A stretch of DNA of 5,826 bases from Acidobacteriota bacterium (lineage in GTDB: Bacteria; Acidobacteriota; Thermoanaerobaculia; Thermoanaerobaculales; Thermoanaerobaculaceae): the NCBI GenBank assembly GCA_027458945.1, contig DAIDOU010000311.1:1-5826 (forward strand), written 5' to 3'. The translations under genes and the position numbers were made by a program. The notes under the pieces were generated by a model, which was not told the origin of the DNA, did no database searches, and saw only the letters and a program-made list of their open reading frames with translations. Below are positions 1 through 5,826 of this stretch, one piece after another (position 1 is the first letter of the stretch; the number at the start of each line of letters is the position of its first letter).

Positions 1-854
1 AACGCCTCGAGGCCGATCATGATCGCGTTCATCATCTTGGCGTCCTGGATCGTGTCCCAGAACTGGAGCGCCCGGGTGTCGGCCGGGTCGAAGCGGTACT
101 TGGCGCCGAGGACCTCCATGAGGTGGCGCTTGGCCACCGGGCCGAGCGCGTTCGTCTTCGGCTGGTAGACGAGGTTCGACAGGGTCCGGCGCCCGAACAT
201 CGCCTCGAACGTCGACAGCGGGATCGTGGCGCGGTCGGCGTCGGGCCCGCCGTACATCCCCATCTGCTTCTTCTTCTGCAGCACGCCGATCACGGTGAAC
301 GGCGCGTCGGCGACGAGCAGCGTCTTCCCCACCGGGTCCTCGGCACCGAACAGGTCCTTGGCGAGCTGGTCGCCGAGGAACACCACCCGCCGCTTCAGCG
401 TCTGGTCCAGCTCGTCGATGTAGCGGCCGCCGGCTTGCGGGAAGCTGGTGCGCAGCTCCTCGTACGCCGGGTGCACGCCGACGACCCGCTTGTTCAGGGC
501 GGTGCGCCCGTTGACGAGCTGCACGTTCCAGTTGTGCATCTCGCCCGCGGCCGCAGCGATCTCGGGGACGCCGGCGAGGACGAGGTCGACGTCGTCCGGC
601 ACCAGGCGGATCGGGCGGCCGGCGGGCAGGCCCGCGTACGCCTTCTCCGTCTCCCCCATCCAGATGATCACGATGTTCTCGCCGAGGCCGCGGCTGCCGG
701 CCGCCAGGCTGCGCTTGAGCCCTTCCCCGAACGAGAGCAGGAGGATGATCGCCACGGTCCCCCAGGCGATCGCGGTCACCGTCAGGATCATGCGCTTGCG
801 CTGGATCTTGGCGGCGCCGCGGAAGAGACGGACGATGAGGGAGAGGGTGCGCAT
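1..854 (-). CDS. ABC transporter permease, MacB/FtsX type (second of a pair), 3' end outside window
   Basis: Read on the minus strand from ATG at 854, the frame stays open to the left edge (284 full codons visible). The protein starts MRTLSLIVRLFRGAAKIQRK. It has one membrane segment at about residues 22-42 and then a large extracytoplasmic MacB-type core domain (about 45-275). It is a clear paralogue of the permease upstream: both carry WGT at the first helix, FGEGL just after it, RGLGENIVI, GGRYxDxLD, RRVVFLGD, DLFG, QKK and RFDP in the same order. The C-terminal three-helix FtsX part, with the ATPase-coupling segment, lies beyond position 1. There is no N-terminal ATPase domain, unlike true MacB. 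The start sits two bases after the stop of the upstream permease, with GAGG (863-866) eight bases ahead, so translation is probably coupled. Family known: exporters of lipoproteins, peptides or drugs. The substrate here is unknown. Confidence 0.93.
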   Translation of the reverse strand, partial: MRTLSLIVRLFRGAAKIQRKRMILTVTAIAWGTVAIILLLSFGEGLKRSLAAGSRGLGENIVIIWMGETEKAYAGLPAGRPIRLVPDDVDLVLAGVPEIAAAAGEMHNWNVQLVNGRTALNKRVVGVHPAYEELRTSFPQAGGRYIDELDQTLKRRVVFLGDQLAKDLFGAEDPVGKTLLVADAPFTVIGVLQKKKQMGMYGGPDADRATIPLSTFEAMFGRRTLSNLVYQPKTNALGPVAKRHLMEVLGAKYRFDPADTRALQFWDTIQDAKMMNAIMIGLEA

Positions 855-856
855 CG

Positions 857-2086
857 CTACAGCCTCAGCGCCTCGACCGGGTTGAGACGGGAAGCGGCGC
901 GCGCCGGGAAGTACCCGGCGAGGAAGCCGATCAGCCCGAGGAGGGCGGCCGTGATGGCGCCCGCCTGGAGGGAAATCACCGGCGTGCCGACGTACTCGTC
1001 GAACTTGACGGGGAACGCGGCGCAGATCCCCCACGAGATCGCCAGGCCGACCGCGCCGCCGATCACGGTGAGCAGCATCGTTTCGAACAGGAACTGGGTG
1101 ACGATCGCCCGCTGCCGGGCGCCGAGCGCCATCTTGACCCCGATCTCCTTGGTGCGCTCCTCGACGACGACGTTCATGATGTTGGAGACGCCGATCCCGG
1201 CCACCACCAGCGTCAGCACGCCCATCACGCCGAGGAAGACGCGGAAGCCGAGCATGAACGTGTGCATGAACTTCTCGTTCTCGGTCACGTCCCACATCCG
1301 CACCGCCTCGGCGTCGGTCGGGTCGAAGCGGTGCAGCTTGGCCAGGGTGGCGATCACCTTGTCCTTCGCCGCCTCGACCTCGCCCGCGTCGGCGACCTGG
1401 AAGACGAAGTCGCCGTAGGTCTGCTGGCCGTACAGCGCGCGGAACGTGGTGGCGGGGATCGAGGCGCGGTCCTTGTCGCGCCCCTGGTAGGAGGAGTCCT
1501 GCTCCTTCTTCTGCATCACGCCGACGACCAGGAACGGGGTGCCGTTGACGCTGACGTACTGGCCGACGGCGTCGGCGTCGCCGAAGAGGTCGTGCGCGAG
1601 GCCGTCGCCGAGGAAGACGACGCGGCGGCGCTCGTCCATGTCGAGGTCGTCGACGTAGCGCCCGCCCTGCTGCGGGATCAGGTTGCGCATCGCGGCGAAC
1701 ACCGGGTTGGCGCCGGTGAGGCCGGGGACGATCACCTTGTGGCCGACCTTGAACCTTTTGTTCCCGGCGCTGTACTCGCCCGAGATCGCCGTCATCCCCG
1801 GGACCTCGCGCTTGAGCGCCGCGATGTCGTCGTCCTTGATCGTGACCGTGCGGTTGCGCGGCAGGCCCTGCCACGGCTTCGAGGTGCGCGAGGGCCAGCA
1901 GATCACGATGTTTTCGCCGAGGCCGCGGATGTTCTTGATCATCCGCTCCTGCAGCCCCTCCCCGAACGCGAGCAGGAGCGTCACCGCCGCGGTGCCCCAG
2001 ACGAGGCCGAACAGCGTCAGCGCCGCGCGCAGCTTCTGGCTCCTGACGTCGCGCAGGAACTGGCGGAGGTAGTTCTTCCAGCCCAT
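857..2086 (-). CDS. ABC transporter permease, MacB/FtsX type (first of a pair)
   Basis: Complete 409-residue inner-membrane permease. Helix 1 is at about residues 21-42, the periplasmic MacB core domain at about 45-270, and three C-terminal helices at about 279-304, 330-357 and 373-394. The segment SNIMNVVVEERTKEIGVKMA (301-320), running into LGARQ, is the classic FtsX/MacB cytoplasmic coupling region that contacts the ATPase. The C-terminus GYFPARAASRLNPVEALR is the family's usual ending. No Walker A or B motif is present, so the ATPase is a separate subunit not seen here. The start is supported by GGAG at 2096-2099, nine bases before ATG. The gene begins 14 bases after the adaptor stop and ends two bases before the next permease, which makes a three-gene transcription unit. 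The two different permeases probably form a heterodimer, as in LolCE-like exporters (inference). Substrate unknown. Confidence 0.95.
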   Translation of the reverse strand: MGWKNYLRQFLRDVRSQKLRAALTLFGLVWGTAAVTLLLAFGEGLQERMIKNIRGLGENIVICWPSRTSKPWQGLPRNRTVTIKDDDIAALKREVPGMTAISGEYSAGNKRFKVGHKVIVPGLTGANPVFAAMRNLIPQQGGRYVDDLDMDERRRVVFLGDGLAHDLFGDADAVGQYVSVNGTPFLVVGVMQKKEQDSSYQGRDKDRASIPATTFRALYGQQTYGDFVFQVADAGEVEAAKDKVIATLAKLHRFDPTDAEAVRMWDVTENEKFMHTFMLGFRVFLGVMGVLTLVVAGIGVSNIMNVVVEERTKEIGVKMALGARQRAIVTQFLFETMLLTVIGGAVGLAISWGICAAFPVKFDEYVGTPVISLQAGAITAALLGLIGFLAGYFPARAASRLNPVEALRL

Positions 2087-2100
2087 GCCGCCGCGCTCCG

Positions 2101-3198
2101 CTATTCGATCTTCTTCGGCGGGCGCTGGACGACCTGCTCGCCCTCGGTGAGGCCGGCGACGACCTCGAGCTTGAGACCGTCGGAGAGGCCGACCTTGATC
2201 TCGTGCTTGACCGGGGGCGCGTCCGCCCCGACGCCGGGAAGCTCGACGAACGCCTTCTCCTTCTCGAAGCTCACCAGGCGCTCGGGGAGGGTCAGGACGC
2301 CCGTCTTCTCCTGCACGATCACGTCGGCGTTCGCCGAGTAGCCGGCGCGCAGGGTGATCCCGTCGGCGTTGTCGATCGCCGCCTCGACGTCGAACAGGGT
2401 CGTCCCCTCCTTCTCGGTCGCCTTCGGGGCGATGCGCGTCAGGCGTCCGGTGACCTTCGCGTCGGGCAGGGCGCCGATCTTGATCCGTACCGGCATCCCC
2501 TCGCGGAGCTTGCCGACGTCGATCTCGTCCACCGTCCCCTTGAACATCAGCGTGCTCATGTCGGCGAGCGTCATCAGCGGCGTGCCGGCCTGGTACGAGG
2601 TCAGCGGCACGACCGGGTCGCCGGGGTTGACGTGGCGCTTGAGCACCGTCCCCGACGCCGGCGCCCGGATCACGGAGTCGACGCCGCCGCGGGCGCGCTG
2701 GATCTTGCCGTCCTTGGTCAGCGCCAGGCGTTCGCGCGCGAGGTCGAGCTGGATCCGGGCCTGGTCGAACGCCTGCTTCGACGCGTCGAACGACTCCTTG
2801 GAGAGGATCCCGTCCTTGGCCAGGGCGCTGTTACGCCGGAAGTCGGCGGCGGCGCGGTCGTACGCCACCTCGGCGAGCTGGACGCCGCGCTCGACCTCGT
2901 TGAGCTCGAGCGGGGTCGGGTCCGGCGTGATCGCGAACAGCGGCTGGCCGGCGGTCACCCGGTCGCCGACGTCGGCGAAGCACTCCTTGACGATGCCGGA
3001 GATCTGCGACTTCACCTGGATCTCCTGCTCGGGCACGATCTGCCCGGTGGCGAGCGCCTTGTCGGTGATCGTCCCGCGTTCGACCTTGACCAGGGTGATG
3101 CCGCTGGCCGCCTTGTCGGCGGTCGTCGCCCGCACGGCCCCGTAGCCGATGGCGCCGACGACCGCCACCGGGACCAGTACCTTGAGCCACGTCCTCAT
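2101..3198 (-). CDS. Periplasmic adaptor (membrane-fusion protein, HlyD/MacA type) of an ABC exporter
   Basis: A 365-residue adaptor that would bridge the inner-membrane ABC permeases to an outer-membrane channel. An N-terminal signal anchor is at residues 5-22 (LKVLVPVAVVGAIGYGAV), with no lipobox cysteine. The first lipoyl half is at about 60-92 (SGIVKECFADVGDRVTAGQ), a short alpha-helical hairpin at about 97-165, and the second lipoyl half at about 175-213 (IRAPASGTVLKRHVNPGDPV). A beta-barrel domain follows at about 216-296 and a membrane-proximal domain at about 300-360. The length is normal for the MacA/YknX class. ATG at 3198 is preferred. A GTG at 3210 would add only four residues (MGAR) and has no properly spaced ribosome site, whereas G-rich sequence at 3204-3208 lies five bases before the ATG. 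It is the first gene of the exporter operon. No outer-membrane channel gene is visible. Confidence 0.94.
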   Translation of the reverse strand: MRTWLKVLVPVAVVGAIGYGAVRATTADKAASGITLVKVERGTITDKALATGQIVPEQEIQVKSQISGIVKECFADVGDRVTAGQPLFAITPDPTPLELNEVERGVQLAEVAYDRAAADFRRNSALAKDGILSKESFDASKQAFDQARIQLDLARERLALTKDGKIQRARGGVDSVIRAPASGTVLKRHVNPGDPVVPLTSYQAGTPLMTLADMSTLMFKGTVDEIDVGKLREGMPVRIKIGALPDAKVTGRLTRIAPKATEKEGTTLFDVEAAIDNADGITLRAGYSANADVIVQEKTGVLTLPERLVSFEKEKAFVELPGVGADAPPVKHEIKVGLSDGLKLEVVAGLTEGEQVVQRPPKKIE

Positions 3199-3203
3199 AC
3201 GCG

Positions 3204-3208
3204 CCCCC
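3204..3208 (-). promoter_or_regulatory. Possible ribosome binding site of the adaptor gene
   Basis: A run of five G on the minus strand lies five bases before ATG 3198. It is not a textbook AGGAGG, but its spacing favours the ATG over the GTG at 3210. Confidence 0.4.
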
Positions 3209-3251
3209 ACCCCCGGAACCGCCGTCGCGCCACCGGGTCCGTACCTCTACC

Positions 3252-3275
3252 TACGCGAACGGGCCGGGGGGAGTT
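3252..3275 (-). promoter_or_regulatory. Candidate ECF-type promoter of the exporter operon
   Basis: On the minus strand GAGAACT (AAC at 3275-3273) is followed by exactly 17 bases and then CGTA (3255-3252). AAC in the -35 and CGT in the -10 region, with 16-17 bases between, is the general pattern of many ECF sigma promoters. The same AAC-N17-CGTA arrangement precedes the ECF sigma gene in this window. Transcription would begin near 3245 and leave a leader of roughly 47 bases before ATG 3198. I see no convincing sigma70 promoter in this gap. The elements are short, so the call is tentative. Confidence 0.4.
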
Positions 3276-3291
3276 CTCGGGCGCGGGGGGG
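3261..3291 (+). other. G-quadruplex-type motif in the exporter promoter gap
   Basis: On the plus strand there are four G runs: 3261-3263, 3266-3271, 3279-3281 and 3285-3291, with loops of 2, 7 and 3 bases. This meets the usual G3+N1-7 consensus. The plus strand is the template strand of the exporter operon, and the motif overlaps the candidate -35 element, which lies within the 7-base loop. In GC-rich DNA such motifs also arise by chance. Confidence 0.45.
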
Positions 3292-3293
3292 CG

Positions 3294-4673
3294 CTACTTG
3301 GTGAGCACCGTCTCGATGCTGACGCCGCTCGTGCGCCGCGCGTCGGAGAGCTTGAGCAGCAGCGAGAAGACGACGCCGACCAGACCGAGCCCGGCGAACA
3401 TCAGCATCGTCGTGGTGTAGTTCACCACCGGCTGGCCGTTGACCACCGTCGTGTGCGCGTCCGCGATCTTCCCGGCGACGTAGGGGAAGAGCATGAGGCC
3501 GACGTTCTGCACGTAGCCGACGACGCCGAACGCCGTGCCGAGGCGCGACTCCGGCACCATCATCGGGATCGCCGCCCACAGCGCCGCCGGCACCAGCGAG
3601 AGCGCGACGCCGACGAAGAAGATCGGCACCACCGGCGGGAAGTGGGTGAAGCCGAGGAGCAGGTGGCACGGCACCAGCAGTATCGCCCCGATGATCATCA
3701 GCGTCGCGCGCTTGCCGCGCTTGTCCACGTACAGCCCGAGCAGCGGCGTGAAGATCATCGTGCCGAAGATCAGCGCCGAGGTGTAGTGGCCGGCGGCGGT
3801 GACCGAGTAGCCGAACTTCTGCACCAGGATGTCCGGCGCGTACGCCTGGAACGGGAACACGGCCGAATAGAACGTGACACAGAGCAACGTGATGTACCAG
3901 AACGAGGAGTCGAACGAGAACGCCTCCCGCAGGACGAACTTCTCCTCCGGCGCCACGCCGCCGCCCTCGGTGACCCCCGGCGCGCCCATCCGGCCGCGCG
4001 CGGCGCGCTCCATGCCGAGGTAGATGAAGTAGGTGGCGAAGCCGCCGCCCATGATCGCGGCGGCGAACCAGAGCGAGCCGCCGAGGCCGAACCAGCCGGC
4101 CGCGGGCGCCTGGATGTTGAGCGCCAAGAACGTCCCCAGGCGCATGATCGTCAGGTTCATCCCGTAGGCGAACGCCAGCTCCTTGCCCTTGAACCAGCGC
4201 GCCAGCACCTTGTTGTTGACCACCAGGATCGCCTCGGCGCCGACGCCGTAGATCATCCGTCCCAGCAGCATGATCTTCAGCTCCGGGCTCCACGACGGCA
4301 GGAACGCCGTGTGCAGCCAGCCGTAGCCGCCGCCGAGCAGCCCGGGCAGCCCCTTCCACGCCCCCAGCGCGGTCAGGGCGGCGCCGAGGAAGCAGAGGAA
4401 GCCGTACAGGATCCCCGACACCTTGAGGCCGAGCCAGTCGACCAGCACCCCGGCGAACAGGAGCATGAGGAGGAAGACGTTGGCCACCGCGTAGAACGAG
4501 AACAGGAGGCCGTACTCCGCCCCGGTGAAGTGGAGCTGCTCCTTGATCAGCGTGCCCAGCGGCGTGATCGAGTCGTAGATGTAGTACTGGGCGAAGCAGA
4601 TCAGGCTCATGATCGCGAGCACGATCCAACGGTAGGAGCGGGCCAGCGGCTTGAGGTTGGCGCTCGATGCCAT
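3294..4673 (-). CDS. MFS transporter of the MFSD1-like branch (possible peptide transporter)
   Basis: A 459-residue inner-membrane protein with about 12 hydrophobic helices in two six-helix halves, joined by a charged cytoplasmic loop at about residues 222-250. The MFS loop motif is seen twice: GVLVDWLGLK (75-84) and GLYVDKRGKR (313-322). The stretch WFKGKELAFAYGMNLTIMRL (160-179) and the later FYSAVFPFQAYAP, VDKRGKR, ALWAAIPMMVPESRLGTAFG and QNVGL closely match what I recall of animal MFSD1, a lysosomal dipeptide transporter. Glu147 and Arg178 are 31 residues apart, as are the residues I recall as important in MFSD1 (E150 and R181). There is an unusual insert between helices 3 and 4 (about 106-130) and a hydrophilic loop at about 407-420 before the last helix. 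The start is fixed by AAGGAG five bases upstream. It appears to be a single-gene unit with its own promoter. Direction and substrate are inferred, not shown. Confidence 0.9.
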   Translation of the reverse strand: MASSANLKPLARSYRWIVLAIMSLICFAQYYIYDSITPLGTLIKEQLHFTGAEYGLLFSFYAVANVFLLMLLFAGVLVDWLGLKVSGILYGFLCFLGAALTALGAWKGLPGLLGGGYGWLHTAFLPSWSPELKIMLLGRMIYGVGAEAILVVNNKVLARWFKGKELAFAYGMNLTIMRLGTFLALNIQAPAAGWFGLGGSLWFAAAIMGGGFATYFIYLGMERAARGRMGAPGVTEGGGVAPEEKFVLREAFSFDSSFWYITLLCVTFYSAVFPFQAYAPDILVQKFGYSVTAAGHYTSALIFGTMIFTPLLGLYVDKRGKRATLMIIGAILLVPCHLLLGFTHFPPVVPIFFVGVALSLVPAALWAAIPMMVPESRLGTAFGVVGYVQNVGLMLFPYVAGKIADAHTTVVNGQPVVNYTTTMLMFAGLGLVGVVFSLLLKLSDARRTSGVSIETVLTK

Positions 4674-4678
4674 CGCGT

Positions 4679-4684
4679 CTCCTT
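4679..4684 (-). promoter_or_regulatory. Strong ribosome binding site of the MFS gene
   Basis: AAGGAG on the minus strand, five bases before ATG 4673. It decides the start and rules out the longer reading in another frame through this region. Confidence 0.85.
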
Positions 4685-4728
4685 AGTTCTCCGGCGGCGG
4701 GCGGCGTGCCGCGGGGTTCGTGGGGCGG

Positions 4729-4757
4729 ATCATGCACGCCGCGGGCGCCGCGGTCAA
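4729..4757 (-). promoter_or_regulatory. Candidate sigma70 promoter of the MFS gene
   Basis: On the minus strand TTGACC (4757-4752, five of six matches to TTGACA) is followed by exactly 17 bases and CATGAT (4734-4729, four of six matches to TATAAT). The start of transcription would fall near 4722, giving a leader of about 48 bases that includes AAGGAG at 4679-4684. In such GC-rich sequence a match of this quality in the right place is notable. Confidence 0.6.
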
Positions 4758-4831
4758 ACCCGCGACGGTTCGCGCCTCCGGCGCATCTATCAGGGTGTGA
4801 CGCGCGAGATCGCCGTGCCCGGGCCGTCGGC

Positions 4832-4844
4832 GGCAAACCTTGCC
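4832..4844 (+). repeat. Short perfect inverted repeat upstream of the sigma gene
   Basis: GGCAA-acc-TTGCC: five-base arms around three bases. It overlaps the candidate -35 element of the sigma gene and could be an operator half-site pair. Two more five-base inverted repeats lie nearby: CGCGA-cggt-TCGCG at 4761-4774 and GCGCC-tcc-GGCGC at 4772-4784. Arms this short are common in GC-rich DNA. Confidence 0.3.
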
Positions 4845-4859
4845 GGGGCGTCCGCCGTA
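4836..4859 (+). promoter_or_regulatory. Candidate ECF-type promoter of the sigma gene (autoregulation)
   Basis: GCAAACC with AAC at 4836-4838, then 17 bases, then CGTA at 4856-4859. The spacing and core bases are identical to the candidate promoter of the exporter operon. The predicted transcription start would be near 4866, only about 12 bases before ATG 4878 and just before the GGAG at 4869-4872. That very short leader weakens the call. Confidence 0.35.
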
Positions 4860-4868
4860 CTCCAGGGT

Positions 4869-4872
4869 GGAG
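4869..4872 (+). promoter_or_regulatory. Ribosome binding site of the ECF sigma gene
   Basis: GGAG within GGTGGAG (4866-4872), five bases before ATG 4878. It decides the start of the sigma gene, whose frame stays open for a long distance upstream. Confidence 0.75.
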
Positions 4873-4877
4873 CCCCG

Positions 4878-5450
4878 ATGAGCGCCGCGCCTGCCAGCTC
4901 GTTCGCCGTCAGCGTGGACGAGGTCACCCTCGCGCGCGCCAGGGCCGGCGACGAGGCGGCGCTCGAGGCGCTGTTCCGCCGCTTCGAGACCCCGGTCTAC
5001 ACCCTCGCCCGCCGCCTCACCGGGTCGGCGCACGACGCCGAGGACGTGCTGCAGGAGACGTTCCTCGAGGTCGTGCGCAGCATCGCGCGGTTTCGCGGCG
5101 ACGGCCCGCTCGCCGGCTGGATCCGCAAGGTGGCGGCGAGCAAGGCGCTGATGCGGCTGCGGCGCGACGGCGCCCGCGGCCCGCACGAGGAGCTCTCCGA
5201 CGAGCTCGCCGCCCCGCCGGCGGCGGTCGCCGGCGCGGCCGAGCGCGTCGACCTCGAGGCCGCGCTCGCGCTCCTCTCCGAGCCGGCGCGCGCCGTCCTC
5301 TGGCTGCACGACGTCGAGGGGTACAGCCACGAGGAGATCGGCGCCCTCGCCGGCCGCAGCGCCAGTTTCTCCAAGTCGCAGCTGGCGCGCGCCCACGCCC
5401 GCCTGCGCGAGCGCCTCGCCGTCACACCTCGGGAGGGACCATGCACCTGA
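4878..5450 (+). CDS. RNA polymerase sigma factor, ECF (sigma-E/RpoE-like) family
   Basis: A 190-residue sigma factor of normal ECF length. Region 2 is at about residues 20-97: ARAGDEAALEALFRRFETPV, then AEDVLQETFLEVVRSIARF for core binding and -10 recognition, and GWIRKVAASKALMRLRRD. A low-complexity Ala/Pro-rich linker at about 100-124 replaces region 3. Region 4 is at about 126-180, with LLSEPARAVLWLHDVEGYSH leading into EEIGALAGRSASFSKSQLAR, the -35-binding helix-turn-helix. No C-terminal extra domain is present. ATG at 4878 is chosen because GGTGGAG sits five bases upstream and because the conserved domain begins right after it. The frame is open upstream to 3453, but that part is antisense to the MFS gene. 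The gene overlaps the next one by 10 bases, typical of a sigma/anti-sigma pair. Likely role: stress-responsive transcription, perhaps of its own operon and the exporter operon (inference). Confidence 0.93.
   Translation: MSAAPASSFAVSVDEVTLARARAGDEAALEALFRRFETPVYTLARRLTGSAHDAEDVLQETFLEVVRSIARFRGDGPLAGWIRKVAASKALMRLRRDGARGPHEELSDELAAPPAAVAGAAERVDLEAALALLSEPARAVLWLHDVEGYSHEEIGALAGRSASFSKSQLARAHARLRERLAVTPREGPCT
5431..5437 (+). promoter_or_regulatory. Ribosome binding site of the gene following the sigma factor
   Basis: GGGAGGG, three bases before ATG 5441 (the GGAGG core is four bases away), lying inside the end of the sigma gene. It fixes the overlapping start of the downstream gene. Confidence 0.75.
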
Positions 5451-5826
5451 GCCTCGAGGAACTGCTCGCGGCGCGCGACGGTGAGGCCGGCGCCGAGGCG
5501 GCGGCGCGGCAGCGGCGCCGCTGGGCCCGGGTCGGGTGGGTGGCGGCCGGCCTGGCGGCGGTGTTCACGGTGGCGATCACGGTGCGCGGCGCGCTCGAGG
5601 CGGTTCACGAGGCGCGCCTCGCGCGCGAGACGCAGGCGCTGGTCGCGCAGTCGCAACGGCTCGAGCGGGCGCTGCGCGGCTCCGAACGGCGCGGCGCGGT
5701 GATGAGCGGCCGCACCGCCGGGGCGGTGGCGCAGCTCGAGGACCGCATTGCGGTGATCGACGGCCAGCTGCAGCGCAGCTCGAGCGCCCGCGGGCCGTCG
5801 CCCGAGATCGTCGGCCTGTGGCAGGA
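5441..5826 (+). CDS. Small membrane protein with coiled coil, putative partner (anti-sigma) of the ECF sigma factor; 3' end outside window
   Basis: The frame is open from ATG 5441 to the right edge (128 full codons). The start MHLSLEELLAARDGEAGAEA resembles the opening of many anti-sigma factors. Instead of the usual helical domain with an HxxxCxxC zinc site, the chain goes after about 29 residues straight into one membrane helix (about 30-50, ARVGWVAAGLAAVFTVAITV). No cysteine occurs in the visible part. Residues 52-113 are charged and heptad-like (LVAQSQRLERAL, AVAQLEDRIAVIDGQLQ), which suggests a periplasmic coiled coil. The tail ends EIVGLWQ at the edge. I recall similar companions of ECF sigma factors in Xanthomonadaceae-like genomes but cannot check this. 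It overlaps the sigma gene by 10 bases. A regulatory role rests mainly on position and on the N-terminus. It could instead be a target-operon membrane protein of unknown function. Confidence 0.8.
   Translation, partial: MHLSLEELLAARDGEAGAEAAARQRRRWARVGWVAAGLAAVFTVAITVRGALEAVHEARLARETQALVAQSQRLERALRGSERRGAVMSGRTAGAVAQLEDRIAVIDGQLQRSSSARGPSPEIVGLWQ

Noticed and set aside
3199..3210. GTG at 3210 as the start of the adaptor
   Set aside because: It adds only four residues, lacks a spaced ribosome site, and the signal anchor begins directly after ATG 3198.
3211..3293. A Rho-independent terminator after the MFS gene
   Set aside because: The gap is rich in C and G runs but has no stem-loop followed by a T tract on the minus strand. 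Rho-dependent termination or read-through is possible but not visible.
123..3420. Several long plus-strand open frames opposite the permease and adaptor genes
   Set aside because: Their Arg-, Ala- and His-rich translations are typical of antisense shadows in GC-rich coding DNA, where stop codons are rare. The minus-strand proteins have clear families.
3247..4836. A 529-codon open frame on the minus strand overlapping the MFS gene in another frame
   Set aside because: It is rich in Arg, Ala and Pro, lacks recognisable domains and has no support at its start. The MFS frame has 12 helices and a strong ribosome site.
3453..4877. A long in-frame upstream extension of the sigma gene, reading plus-strand sequence opposite the MFS gene
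   Set aside because: It is antisense to a well-supported MFS gene, its translation is Arg/His/Asp-rich with no domain, and the sigma domain and ribosome site point to ATG 4878.
4683..5656. Minus-strand open frames opposite the sigma factor and its partner
   Set aside because: Composition and position mark them as shadows of the sigma gene, and no protein family is recognisable.
1..5826. CRISPR arrays, tRNA or rRNA genes, insertion sequences or attachment sites
   Set aside because: I looked for regularly spaced repeats, cloverleaf-like elements, transposase motifs and long terminal repeats and saw none. The window is almost fully accounted for by the six genes.

Overview
The window is a GC-rich bacterial segment with strong G/C preference at third codon positions and Shine-Dalgarno-led starts. 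A periplasmic adaptor paired with MacB-type permeases points to a Gram-negative (diderm) organism. The codon style and gene types would fit lineages such as Acidobacteriota, Gemmatimonadota or high-GC Proteobacteria. No sequence here fixes the phylum, so that placement is only a guess.

Layout. Positions 1-3198 (minus strand) hold a compact export operon, read right to left: a membrane-fusion (HlyD/MacA-type) adaptor, then two paralogous FtsX/MacB-type ABC permeases separated by 14 and 2 bases. The second permease runs off the left edge. Neither permease carries an ATPase domain, so the ATP-binding subunit must lie outside the window, probably just beyond position 1. A 95-base gap with a candidate ECF-type promoter and a G-quadruplex motif separates this operon from a 459-residue MFS transporter (3294-4673, minus). 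That transporter strongly resembles the MFSD1 branch of the superfamily, whose animal member is a lysosomal dipeptide transporter.

A divergent intergenic region of about 200 bases (4674-4877) holds a good sigma70-type promoter for the MFS gene and, facing the other way, a candidate ECF promoter. Then come an ECF sigma factor (4878-5450, plus) and a 10-base-overlapping gene for a small membrane protein with a coiled coil. That protein sits in the usual anti-sigma position but lacks a zinc motif; it is cut by the right edge.

How they may work together. The sigma gene and the exporter operon share an upstream pattern with identical spacing (AAC, 17 bases, CGTA), which resembles ECF promoters. 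The simplest hypothesis is an envelope-stress style regulon: the ECF sigma factor, held by its membrane partner, activates its own operon and the adaptor/ABC exporter, while the MFS gene is expressed from a housekeeping promoter. This link is inference from short motifs. The individual gene families are well supported by sequence.
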